Below, piece after piece: positions 1 through 6,807 of a stretch of 9,308 nt of DNA (position 1 is its first letter; each line of letters opens with the position of its first letter). The notes beneath the pieces were generated by a model, which was given only the letters and a program-made list of their open reading frames with translations, did no database searches and had not been told where the DNA came from. The DNA lies in NCBI GenBank assembly GCA_036399835.1, contig DASWMI010000177.1, forward strand, positions 1 to 9,308, read 5' to 3'. This DNA is from DASYML01 sp036399835. GTDB lineage: Bacteria > Acidobacteriota > Blastocatellia > Pyrinomonadales > Pyrinomonadaceae. The position numbers were made by a program, and so were the translations under genes.

Positions 1-1123
1 CCAGTGGCAGCAAGGCCCAGCGCCCTTCCCGCTCGTCTTTAAGCGCACGGAGAAGGCCGCCGTGCTCAATCGTCCGCAGGAGCCGAAGCGCCCCTTTCCT
101 TATGACGAAAAGGAGGTCGCTTACGAGAATAAGAGAGACAAGGTCAAGCTGGCCGGAACGCTCACGCTGCCGCGCACGCCCGGCCCCTTCCCCGCCGTCC
201 TGCTTATCACAGGCTCCGGTCCACAGGACCGCGATGAATCGCTCATGGGCCATAAACCATTTCTGGTCCTTTCGGACTATCTGACGCGGGCAGGCGTAGC
301 GGTCCTGCGTGTGGACGATAGGGGCGTCGGCGGCTCGTCTCGCGGTGGACCAGACGATACCTCCGAGAACTATACGGAAGACGTGCTCGCGGGCGTGGAG
401 TTTCTCAAATCGCAGAAGGAGATTAACCCCAGGCAGATAGGTCTTGTAGGCCACAGCGAGGGCGGCATGATCGCGCCGATGGCCGCCGCCAGGTCAAAGG
501 ATATAGCCTTTATAGTGTTGATGGCTGGTCCAGGACTGCCAGGCGATAAGCTCTTGATGATGCAGTCGGACCTGCTGATGAGGGCGCAGTCCGAAGAGGC
601 TTTCGCCAGATACAACGCCTGGTTTGCAAACATCCTCGCCATCTCGAAAAGCGAGACGGACCAGGCCGCCGCAGAGAAAAAGATGCGTCAGGAAGTGGAC
701 CGGCGTGTGGCCGAGATAGCAGAGACGCAAAAGCAGGAGCTGGCGACCTTCCGGTCCATGATGGAAGCTCAATCGAAGATTTTTCTCTCGCCCTGGTTTC
801 GCTATTTTCTCAACTACGACCCGCGCCCGACGCTGATGCAGGTTAAGATTCCGGTGCTCGCCATCAACGGCGAGAGGGATTTGCAGGTTCCGCCCAGAGA
901 AGATTTGGCCGCCATCGAAGAGGCGCTCAGGGCCGGCGGCAACAGCGATTTCCAGACCGTGTTGATGCCAAACCTCAACCATCTTTTTCAGACCAGCCGC
1001 ACGGGCGCGCCCGCCGAATACGGCCAGATTGAAGAGACCATAGCCCCCGTCGCGCTCAAGACGATAGCCGACTGGATACTAAAGCACACGAGCGCGCGAG
1101 CCTCCTCGGCCCGTCAGGATTAA
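1..1123 (+). CDS. alpha/beta hydrolase (S33 serine aminopeptidase-like), 5' partial
   Basis: Serine hydrolase of the alpha/beta fold; the substrate cannot be told from sequence. The reading frame is open from base 2 to the TAA at 1121-1123, so the start lies outside the window. The GTG at 62 is internal: the 20 codons before it read like the family's linker (QWQQGPAPFPLVFKR...) between an N-terminal domain and the hydrolase. Numbering from that GTG codon, GSGPQDRDE at 51-59 is the likely oxyanion-region motif, GHSEGG at 130-135 is the nucleophile elbow with Ser132, Asp273 lies in INGERDLQVPP, and His307 lies in NLNHLFQ. These form a complete triad. A charged, helical insertion at about 165-250 is the expected lid. 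It converges on the S9 peptidase gene, with hairpins between. Whether it is exported is unknown because the N terminus is missing. The fold call is firm; a specific activity (esterase or aminopeptidase) is not. Confidence 0.92.
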   Translation, partial: QWQQGPAPFPLVFKRTEKAAVLNRPQEPKRPFPYDEKEVAYENKRDKVKLAGTLTLPRTPGPFPAVLLITGSGPQDRDESLMGHKPFLVLSDYLTRAGVAVLRVDDRGVGGSSRGGPDDTSENYTEDVLAGVEFLKSQKEINPRQIGLVGHSEGGMIAPMAAARSKDIAFIVLMAGPGLPGDKLLMMQSDLLMRAQSEEAFARYNAWFANILAISKSETDQAAAEKKMRQEVDRRVAEIAETQKQELATFRSMMEAQSKIFLSPWFRYFLNYDPRPTLMQVKIPVLAINGERDLQVPPREDLAAIEEALRAGGNSDFQTVLMPNLNHLFQTSRTGAPAEYGQIEETIAPVALKTIADWILKHTSARASSARQD

Positions 1124-1136
1124 ACGAGCCGGGCAA

Positions 1137-1169
1137 ATCCGCGCTCAGCTTTGATAGCCGTGCGCGGAT
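1137..1169. other. inverted repeat after the hydrolase stop
   Basis: A perfect 8-bp stem (ATCCGCGC at 1137-1144, GCGCGGAT at 1162-1169) encloses 17 nt that themselves contain a 3-bp inner stem (GCT 1148-1150, AGC 1156-1158). It starts 14 bp after the hydrolase stop. It lacks a following T run, so it is not a canonical intrinsic terminator. It may protect the mRNA 3' end or act with the stronger hairpin downstream. Function is inferred only. Confidence 0.4.
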
Positions 1170-1199
1170 GAAGGTAAACGCTTCCGCAATAATCAAGCA

Positions 1200-1242
1200 A
1201 AGCCCCGATGCGAGCGGCTAATAATAGCTCGCGTCGGGGCTT
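1200..1242. terminator. putative bidirectional terminator between convergent genes
   Basis: Arms 1200-1215 and 1227-1242 pair over 16 bp with one G-U wobble (seen as T opposite G) and an 11-nt AT-rich loop, ggctaataata. The stem is GC-rich (AGCCCCGA...). It lies between the hydrolase stop (1123) and the peptidase stop (1281 on the minus strand), the expected place for a shared terminator. Flanking T content is modest: read on the minus strand the hairpin is followed by TTGCTTGATTATTG, on the plus strand by TGAGAGCTTT. It therefore looks better suited to ending the peptidase transcript. No perfect U tract is present. Confidence 0.65.
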
Positions 1243-1280
1243 GAGAGCTTTCGGCCTGCCACTTTCGCGCTTGCCGCTCG

Positions 1281-3836
1281 TTACTTCTCCGCCTTCTCTT
1301 GCTTGCGAGTTCGCGGCGGAGCATTCTTCACGTGCTTGTCGAACCAGGAGATCATCTCGTAGAGCACGTGTTCAGTGCTTTCGCGCGCGCTGTAGCCGTG
1401 CGCTTCGAGCGGGAGCATGACGAGACGGACCGTCCCGCCGTTGCCGCGCAGGGCCTGGTACATGCGCTCGGATTGAATCGGGAAAGTGCCCGTATTGTCG
1501 TCGGCCTCGCCGTGTATGAGCAGGATGGGTTCGTTAATCTTGCCTGCGTTCATAAAGGGCGAGACCTTGATGTAAAGCTCCGGCGCTTCCCAGAGCGTGC
1601 GCCGCTCGCTCTGAAAACCGAAGGGCGTGAGCGTGCGGTTGTATGCGCCGCTGCGCGCGATGCCTGCGCGGAAGAGGTCCGAGTGGGCCAGCAGGTTCGC
1701 CGTCATAAACGCGCCGTAAGAATGGCCTCCGACGCCGACGCGCTCGGGGTCCGTGACGCCCATCTCTGTGGCCTTATCAATCGCTGCCTTGGCGCTCATG
1801 ACGATCTGCTCGACGTAAGTATTATTCATCGTTTCGGGGTCGCCGACGACGGGCATCGTCGCGTTGTCGAGCACGGCATAGCCTTCGAGCAGGAAGAAAA
1901 GATGCGATGGACCAGCGATATTTGTAAAGCGCTGCGTAGAGCCTGAGACCTGCCCGGCTGTCGAAGGGTCTGTGAACTCCAGCGGGTAGGCCCAGACGAC
2001 CGTCGGTAGACGCGTGCCCTCCTTGTATCCGGGCGGCAGGTAAAGCGTGAAGGAGCATTGCACGCCGTCGGCGCGCTTGTATGTGACAAGCTGTTTTTTG
2101 ATGCCGCGAAGCTGCGGCGTGAGGTCTGGAAACTGCGTCAGCGGCCTGAGGCCGGAAGCGCCTGAGAGGTTTGTGTTCGATTCGGCCACGGTCGGCGCGG
2201 CTGAGTCTTTGAGGTCAGCCAGCGTCGTTAGAGTGCGGACGTAATAGTTGAGCGGCTCGATGGGTCTTTCGCGGCGCGTGACGAACTGCCTGGCATCATC
2301 GCTGAGGAGCGCGACGACCGTCTCATAGCTCGTCGCCTCGCTGCGGAAGAGACGCTCTGACTTGAGCGTCTTTAAATTCAGCCGGTCAAGAAAGGGGCGG
2401 TCGCCTTCGGGCGTGGCGCCCGTGCCCGTCAGGTAAATCCAGTCTTCATGTTGGAGGATGGCGCGTAGACCCGTCGGCAGCAGTCGGGTGAGCGGAGCGC
2501 CCGGGTTGTTGTACTGGTCGTTGATATTGCGACTCCAGACAAGCCGCGCCGCCTGCGAAGGATTGTCTGCGTTAAGCGCGAAGGTCCGACGCCAGCGACG
2601 GTCGCGTTCATAATCGCTGACGAGCACCAGCCCGTTGCTTTCGCCCCATTGCAACCCGTTATAGCGATGCTCCGTTTTGAAAAGCTCCGTGGGCCTCTCT
2701 GCGAACGGAGCTTTGAGCATCAGTATACGGTCACGCGGCGAGACTTTCTTGCGCGGGTCGCCCTGGTCCAGAGCCTCAACCCAGACGAGCGTGGCGGGGT
2801 CTGTCGGTCGCCAGTGATATGCGCGCGGGCCTGTCTGCACTCCTTCAATCGGGACCTGGTCGGCGAGCGGAAGGCTCGCCAGCTTGTAAACAACCTTCGC
2901 GCTGCGGTCCCAGACTTCGACCTCTTTGGGAAAGATAAAGTAAGGGTGCAGATAAGAGTAAGGCTGCTGTAGGCGGGCGACGAGGATGTGTTTTCCGTCG
3001 GGCGCGGGCTCGACCGTCTCGAAGATGGCGGGTTGGCCCAAGTGGGTTATCCTGCCGCCGTCAGCTTCGACGAGCGCGAGCTGCGCCGTCGCGTAGTAAG
3101 AAAAGAGCGCCTCATCCTGCGGGTTCTTCAAGAGGTCCTGGTAGGTACGCACGGGCGCGGGCTTGCCTGAGCTTTCCTGTATGTTCGGCCCTTCGGGCGC
3201 GGCCTGCGAGAGTTGCGGCGCGGCCCGCTTCTGCGGCACGAGCTGGACCAGCAGCGTGCGATTGTCCGGCATCCACTGCACAGCATCGCTAAAGATATTG
3301 TTGACCTTGATACCTTTCAGCAGATGAGCTTTGCCCGTCGCCGTTTCCCCTGTCCACAGCTCAATCCCCTTCTGAGTCGTATTGATAAAGGCGAAGCGCT
3401 GGCCGTCCGCGCTCCACTGCGGAAAGCTGATGCGCGCTCCGGCGGGCAGCGCGACCTGCACTTCGGAGCCATCACTGATTTTTTTGAGCCAGAGCTTGAT
3501 GTAGTAAGGCTCGCGGTGCGGCCCGTTGGTGTTGGGGTTGATGCGCAGACCCGCGAGGCGCAGCATGGGCTGGGCCAAATCCGCAATCGGCGGGTAGCGC
3601 GTGCCCTGCGCGAGCAGCATCAGGTCGCGGCGAGGGCTGACAGATGCCGCAGGCGTCGGCGGCGTATCTAATACATCGAGGACTTCCTTCGGCGGCTTGC
3701 GGTAAGTGTTTTGAGCCGACGCCGTGCCATCCGAAATCACACAAAGAATGGCAAGCGAGAGCAGCATCAGGAACGCTTTGGCTGGCCCGCGCGGAGGCGA
3801 CTTCAAAGTTGACAGATAATGGGACGAGGAATCCAT
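1281..3836 (-). CDS. exported S9 family serine peptidase, glutamyl endopeptidase-like
   Basis: Prolyl-oligopeptidase-family serine peptidase, 851 residues. Residues 1-20 are a polar/basic n-region, 21-35 a hydrophobic core (AFLMLLSLAILCVIS), followed by a likely signal-peptidase-I site after Ala41 (TASA|QN); export to the periplasm or outside is inferred. LAILC is not a valid lipobox because Leu precedes Cys. Residues ~50-560 are the expected beta-propeller, with blade-like repeats such as SFPQWSADGQRFAF. Residues ~575-840 are the alpha/beta hydrolase domain: GGHSYGAF holds nucleophile Ser706, HGEADDNTG holds Asp779 and LEAHGY holds His813, so the triad is intact. GGHSYGAFM and the overall size resemble the glutamyl endopeptidase (S9D, chloroplast CGEP-like) branch, which cleaves after Glu; that specificity is inferred from family. 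The C-terminal tail is Lys/Arg-rich. The ATG is supported by a GAAGGAG ribosome binding site 4 nt upstream. Confidence 0.93.
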   Translation of the reverse strand: MDSSSHYLSTLKSPPRGPAKAFLMLLSLAILCVISDGTASAQNTYRKPPKEVLDVLDTPPTPAASVSPRRDLMLLAQGTRYPPIADLAQPMLRLAGLRINPNTNGPHREPYYIKLWLKKISDGSEVQVALPAGARISFPQWSADGQRFAFINTTQKGIELWTGETATGKAHLLKGIKVNNIFSDAVQWMPDNRTLLVQLVPQKRAAPQLSQAAPEGPNIQESSGKPAPVRTYQDLLKNPQDEALFSYYATAQLALVEADGGRITHLGQPAIFETVEPAPDGKHILVARLQQPYSYLHPYFIFPKEVEVWDRSAKVVYKLASLPLADQVPIEGVQTGPRAYHWRPTDPATLVWVEALDQGDPRKKVSPRDRILMLKAPFAERPTELFKTEHRYNGLQWGESNGLVLVSDYERDRRWRRTFALNADNPSQAARLVWSRNINDQYNNPGAPLTRLLPTGLRAILQHEDWIYLTGTGATPEGDRPFLDRLNLKTLKSERLFRSEATSYETVVALLSDDARQFVTRRERPIEPLNYYVRTLTTLADLKDSAAPTVAESNTNLSGASGLRPLTQFPDLTPQLRGIKKQLVTYKRADGVQCSFTLYLPPGYKEGTRLPTVVWAYPLEFTDPSTAGQVSGSTQRFTNIAGPSHLFFLLEGYAVLDNATMPVVGDPETMNNTYVEQIVMSAKAAIDKATEMGVTDPERVGVGGHSYGAFMTANLLAHSDLFRAGIARSGAYNRTLTPFGFQSERRTLWEAPELYIKVSPFMNAGKINEPILLIHGEADDNTGTFPIQSERMYQALRGNGGTVRLVMLPLEAHGYSARESTEHVLYEMISWFDKHVKNAPPRTRKQEKAEK

Positions 3837-3840
3837 AGTG

Positions 3841-3847
3841 CTCCTTC
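3841..3847 (-). promoter_or_regulatory. ribosome binding site of the S9 peptidase
   Basis: On the minus strand this reads GAAGGAG, 4 nt before the ATG at 3836-3834. It matches the anti-Shine-Dalgarno sequence well and fixes the start, although the spacing is on the short side. Confidence 0.75.
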
Positions 3848-3886
3848 TCGAATGGTGTTGATTTGATAAGCTGAAAGAAAAGCGGC

Positions 3887-3898
3887 TTTATAGTAGCA
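3887..3898 (-). promoter_or_regulatory. possible promoter -10 region for the S9 peptidase
   Basis: The minus strand reads TGCTACTATAAA: an extended -10 (TG, one base, TACTAT) overlapping a TATAAA box, about 50 nt before the peptidase ATG. No good -35 hexamer lies 17 bp upstream (TACAAA, 3 of 6), so this is a tentative call based on position and the extended -10 form. Confidence 0.35.
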
Positions 3899-3945
3899 AA
3901 GAGGATGCGGAATTTGTAGCGCTTTGACTCTTCTTGAGAAAGCTC

Positions 3946-3974
3946 TTGACTTGCCCGGCCAACCATCCTATAAG
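3946..3974 (+). promoter_or_regulatory. sigma-70-type promoter for the Cys-rich exported protein
   Basis: TTGACT (3946-3951) and TATAAG (3969-3974) are separated by exactly 17 bp, each matching the consensus at 5 of 6 positions. Transcription would start near 3981, leaving a leader of about 85 nt before the ATG at 4066. A second TTGACT lies 22 bp upstream at 3924-3929, about two helical turns away; its role is unknown. This is the best promoter in the window. It also rules out a start at the upstream in-frame TTG (3934), which lies before the promoter. Confidence 0.7.
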
Positions 3975-4050
3975 CAAGCCTGCCGAAAGGTTTCGCCGTC
4001 GCGTATCAGGCGTCGTCTTCATTCGATTCTCAAATCCTCATCAATACTTT

Positions 4051-4058
4051 AAAGGAAG
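4051..4058 (+). promoter_or_regulatory. ribosome binding site of the Cys-rich exported protein
   Basis: AAAGGAAG precedes the ATG at 4066 with suitable spacing (9 nt from AAGGA). With the promoter position, it selects ATG 4066 over any upstream in-frame start. Confidence 0.65.
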
Positions 4059-4065
4059 CATCCTC

Positions 4066-5508
4066 ATGACCCATCCAACGAAATCTACTTTGGCAATCAA
4101 AAGATTGTTGCTTCTGCTGCTGCTCATTTCCTGTGCGACGGTTCTCCTGATAAAAGGCATTTCTACATCGAGCATTGCACAGTCATCGGAGGAAAGAGAA
4201 TTAGTGGATGAGATACCGAAGCATCTGCCGATAAAAATCAAACTAAAGAAGGAGAAGGAAAAAGCATTCAAGGATTTGAAGAATGAGAAGTGGGCGAGAG
4301 ATTTAGAAATTGAAGTTACCAATACTGGAAACAAGCCGATCTACTATATCGATTTGTTGCTGGTTTTCCCGGAAACAGCAGACCGTGATGGGCGTAAAGT
4401 CGGATATCCCCTACGATATGGCAGGATTGATTTAGTAGACCTGAAGGCCGAAGTGCAGCCTGATGATATTCCTCTTAAACCTGGAGAGAGCTATATCTTC
4501 AAGCTCTCCGCATTAGACATTAAAGGTTGGGAGAAATTCAGCGAACACAACAACAGGCCACAGCCAAAGAAAGTTCTCCTGCGTTTTCGAGTGCTGAACT
4601 TCGGAGACGGGACTGGTTTTATGTGGAGTGATGGCGCGCCCTTTCCCAGAGAACAAAAGAGGAAGATAAGCGAAGGTCGGTGCATAAAAGGTAACGCTAA
4701 ACCTCCAGGTATAGAGAAACGACTGCTGGCGCTAAACCACTCGTTCAACCCACCGTCACAAGATAATTTGCAGGCAAGCTTTTTGCCTGCAAATTTTTTA
4801 TCTATAGGGCTATTGAATCCCTTCCCTATCGAACCGAGTCCGCAGCCGGACATTTGTTGTCCCGGCACATCATGTAGTTTCCTTATAATTAGACCTACAC
4901 AGTGTTATTGTGGAGATACCTTTGAAGTTACCTCCCCGCTGAGTTGTAGTGATCCATTTGGCAGGTGTGGGAGGTCTGAGTGGACAACCAGATGGTGCTA
5001 CGACGACTATTTGGATACATTGTTGGGCTGTCCAGAGGCGGACTTAATCCCCTGCGATAGTTCGATGCCCACCCCTACCCCGACGCCGACGCCAACAACT
5101 TCACCCACTCCCTGCCCGTTGCGCACGGATTGCGGCAGTATCCCGGACGCCATCTCCGCAGACCCCTGCCGACCAGATAATTTGCCAGGCACGAACTGTC
5201 CGATTGGCTATACTCAGTCGGAGAATTGCTGTCTTCCGGTGGCCTGCCCCGAACCCACGCCGACGCCTTCGCCCTGCAACGGCGACCCGCATTGGGTTGA
5301 CGCGCCCGTTTGCAACTGGGTCTGTCTGCCGCCACTGCCTTCGCCTTCACCGACGCCCCGGCCCGTTTACCATATAGAGACTTATTGCGTGGCCCACTTC
5401 CTCGTCACGGATTACGGCATCTCTTACGACGGCGGACAAACATGGCTCTACTGGTATTCGACACGCGAGTATATCGGATACTCTTGCAACTCCTACCCGA
5501 CTCAGTAA
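4066..5508 (+). CDS. exported Cys-rich protein with Pro/Thr linkers, function unknown
   Basis: 480 residues; I do not recognise a named family. Lys12-Arg13 precede a Leu-rich core (14-29). LISC at 20-23 fits a lipobox (Cys23), but hydrophobicity continues past it, and SIA|QS (after Ala38) is an equally good signal-peptidase-I site. Thus it is exported, either soluble or a lipoprotein. Residues ~55-75 are Lys/Glu-rich, and ~78-180 look like a beta-sandwich (LEIEVTNTGNKPIYYIDLLL, then PLKPGESYIFKL). From 260 on there are 22 cysteines, including CC pairs at 264-265 and 388-389, suggesting disulfides. Three proline linkers (335-349 PTPTPTPTPT..., 397-403, 422-433) split the C-terminal half into modules. 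The last module (434-480) is aromatic-rich. The start is fixed by the promoter and RBS. The gene lies head-to-head with the peptidase gene and its stop overlaps the dehydrogenase stop. Base composition is AT-rich at the 5' half and GC-rich at the 3' half, and a terminator-like hairpin lies at codons 234-244. The frame is intact, so I call it a real gene. Confidence 0.82.
   Translation: MTHPTKSTLAIKRLLLLLLLISCATVLLIKGISTSSIAQSSEERELVDEIPKHLPIKIKLKKEKEKAFKDLKNEKWARDLEIEVTNTGNKPIYYIDLLLVFPETADRDGRKVGYPLRYGRIDLVDLKAEVQPDDIPLKPGESYIFKLSALDIKGWEKFSEHNNRPQPKKVLLRFRVLNFGDGTGFMWSDGAPFPREQKRKISEGRCIKGNAKPPGIEKRLLALNHSFNPPSQDNLQASFLPANFLSIGLLNPFPIEPSPQPDICCPGTSCSFLIIRPTQCYCGDTFEVTSPLSCSDPFGRCGRSEWTTRWCYDDYLDTLLGCPEADLIPCDSSMPTPTPTPTPTTSPTPCPLRTDCGSIPDAISADPCRPDNLPGTNCPIGYTQSENCCLPVACPEPTPTPSPCNGDPHWVDAPVCNWVCLPPLPSPSPTPRPVYHIETYCVAHFLVTDYGISYDGGQTWLYWYSTREYIGYSCNSYPTQ
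4765..4799 (+). terminator. terminator-like hairpin inside a coding region
   Basis: Arms AATTTGCAGGCAA (4765-4777) and TTGCCTGCAAATT (4783-4795) pair perfectly over 13 bp around a 5-nt loop (gcttt), and four more Ts follow (4796-4799). This is the form of an intrinsic terminator reading on the plus strand, yet it sits at codons 234-244 of the 480-codon Cys-rich gene. Short outer arms AGAT (4761-4764) and ATCT (4800-4803) extend the symmetry past the T run. Shape is seen directly; whether it terminates is not known, and the open frame continues through it. Confidence 0.5.
5068..5112 (+). repeat. Pro-Thr linker coding repeat
   Basis: Degenerate 6-bp units of the kind CCGACG/CCTACC encode the linker PTPTPTPTPTTSPTP (residues 335-349 of the Cys-rich protein). 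Such linkers are usually flexible spacers between extracytoplasmic domains. Shorter versions occur at 5254-5274 and 5329-5364. Unit number may vary by slippage. Confidence 0.7.
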
Positions 5509-6737
5509 TCAGCCGCGACCGTCTCGCGTGATTCCGTAGGCTTGTAGGGCGGCAGCCGTTTGCGCGCGGGCTTTTCGCCCTTGAGACCCAAGGCCCAGTC
5601 GGCCTGCATCAACGTGTGTATGTCGCGCGTGCCCTCGTAGATGACGGCAGCCTTACAGTTGCGCAGGTAACGCTCGACCGGGTAATCGTTCGAGTAGCCG
5701 TTTGCGCCGTGCAGATCAATCGCCATCGAAGCGGCCTTCTCGCTGCGCACGGTCGCCTGCCACTTCGCCAGGCTGGTGGCGCGCGCGTTGGCCCGCCCCA
5801 TATTCTTGAGCCATCCGGCGCGCAGCCAGAGCAGATGGCTCATCTGGTAATCGGCCTCCATCTCTGCAATCTTCTGTTTGACGAGCTGGTGGTTGGCGAT
5901 CTTCGTGCCGAACGTCTCGCGCTCCAGAGCATAAGCGACCGAGGCATCACGCGAGGCTCGTATCACGCCGGTTGCGCCCGCCGCCACCGTATAGCGTCCC
6001 TGCTCCAGAGCGAACATGGCGATCTTGAAGCCCTCGCCCTCTTCGCCAACCAGATTCTCCTTTGGCACACGCACATCTTCGAGCGAGAAATAGCCTGTGT
6101 TCCCTGCGCGTATCCCCATCTTGCCGTGAATCGTCCCGGAAGAAAATCCTTTCATCGAGCGCTCGACGATAAAACAGGACATCCCCGTGTGGTCGCGCTT
6201 TTTTCTCTTCTCTTCATCGGTCCAGCAAAAGAAGAGAAAATTGTCCGCCACGTCAGCGAGGCTGATCCACATCTTCTCGCCGTTCAAAACGTATTCGTCG
6301 CCTTCGCGTCTGGCGGTTGATCTGGCGCCGACGACATCAGAGCCTGCGCCCGGCTCCGTCAGCCCGTAGGTCGCAATCTTCTCGCCCCTGGCCTGCGGGA
6401 CCAGATACTTCTGCTTCTGCTCCTCAGTCCCCCACGAGTACAGAGTCAGGCTGTTAAGGCCCGTGTGGACGCTCATCACGACGCGCAGAAAAGTGTCCAC
6501 GGCTTCGAGTTCTTCGCAGACGAGGCCGAGCGCGATGTAATCAAAGCCCGCGCCGCCATACTCTTCAGGGATACACACGCCGAGCAGGTTCAGTTCGGCC
6601 ATCTGATCTAAAATGGACCTGTCGAACTGCTGCTTCTCATCCAGCTCCTTGATGCGCGGCGCGACCTCCTTCAAGGCGAAATCGCGCACAGTCTGCCGTA
6701 TGGCCTCGTGGTCTTCGGTCAAATCGAATTCAATCAT
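5502..6737 (-). CDS. acyl-CoA dehydrogenase
   Basis: FAD-dependent acyl-CoA dehydrogenase that introduces the alpha-beta double bond in an acyl-CoA and passes electrons to electron-transfer flavoprotein; cytoplasmic. It has 411 residues against about 380 for typical short/medium-chain members. Order: N-terminal helical domain (1-120), middle beta domain with the signature YGLTEPGAGSD (124-134) and MWISLADVADNF (156-167), and C-terminal helical domain with GRYTVAAGATG, RETFGTKIANHQ (FAD/tetramer contacts) and HGANGYSNDYPVERYLRN. Glu368 in IYEGTRDI occupies the catalytic-base position of short/medium-chain enzymes. Residues ~386-411 form a basic extension beyond the usual end. Chain-length preference (fatty, branched or glutaryl-like) cannot be told. 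The ATG is supported by AAGGAAG 7 nt upstream. It follows cca on the same strand after 160 bp, so it probably has its own promoter. Its TGA lies inside the end of the convergent Cys-rich gene. Confidence 0.95.
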   Translation of the reverse strand: MIEFDLTEDHEAIRQTVRDFALKEVAPRIKELDEKQQFDRSILDQMAELNLLGVCIPEEYGGAGFDYIALGLVCEELEAVDTFLRVVMSVHTGLNSLTLYSWGTEEQKQKYLVPQARGEKIATYGLTEPGAGSDVVGARSTARREGDEYVLNGEKMWISLADVADNFLFFCWTDEEKRKKRDHTGMSCFIVERSMKGFSSGTIHGKMGIRAGNTGYFSLEDVRVPKENLVGEEGEGFKIAMFALEQGRYTVAAGATGVIRASRDASVAYALERETFGTKIANHQLVKQKIAEMEADYQMSHLLWLRAGWLKNMGRANARATSLAKWQATVRSEKAASMAIDLHGANGYSNDYPVERYLRNCKAAVIYEGTRDIHTLMQADWALGLKGEKPARKRLPPYKPTESRETVAADY

Positions 6738-6744
6738 GGATAGT

Positions 6745-6751
6745 CTTCCTT
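6745..6751 (-). promoter_or_regulatory. ribosome binding site of the acyl-CoA dehydrogenase
   Basis: The minus strand reads AAGGAAG, 7 nt before the ATG at 6737-6735, which is near-ideal spacing and fixes the start. Confidence 0.7.
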
Positions 6752-6775
6752 ACAAGAGGGATGTCAGATGAAAGC

Positions 6776-6807
6776 GTGCGGCCACCTTTAAAGCCGTCGA
6801 GCCGCAC
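6776..6807 (-). promoter_or_regulatory. inverted repeat upstream of the acyl-CoA dehydrogenase
   Basis: GTGCGGC (6776-6782) and GCCGCAC (6801-6807) form a perfect 7-bp inverted repeat with 18 nt between, which include the palindrome TTTAAA. It ends 38 bp before the ATG. It could be a regulator's operator or an mRNA leader hairpin; nothing in the sequence decides which. The rest of the 6738-6897 gap holds the RBS and no clear promoter consensus. Confidence 0.35.

Noticed and set aside
62..64. GTG as the start of the alpha/beta hydrolase
   Set aside because: The frame is open to the window edge and the preceding codons encode family-like residues, so the gene begins upstream of the window.
1299..1946. 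Long plus-strand open frame opposite the S9 peptidase
   Set aside because: It is antisense to a well-supported gene, its protein shows no domain, and GC-rich codons produce such open antisense frames by chance.
3805..3836. Lipoprotein signal in the S9 peptidase
   Set aside because: The Cys32 context (AILC) has Leu before Cys, which does not fit a lipobox; a signal-peptidase-I site after Ala41 fits better.
3934..4065. Upstream extension of the Cys-rich protein to an in-frame TTG
   Set aside because: It overlaps the promoter at 3946-3974, would put 44 polar residues before the signal peptide, and lacks the RBS that ATG 4066 has.
5068..5112. CRISPR-like or tandem DNA repeat
   Set aside because: The units are 6-bp degenerate codon pairs encoding a Pro-Thr linker, without spacers.
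5616..6320. 234-codon plus-strand open frame opposite the acyl-CoA dehydrogenase
   Set aside because: It is fully antisense to a conserved gene and its translation has no recognisable motif.
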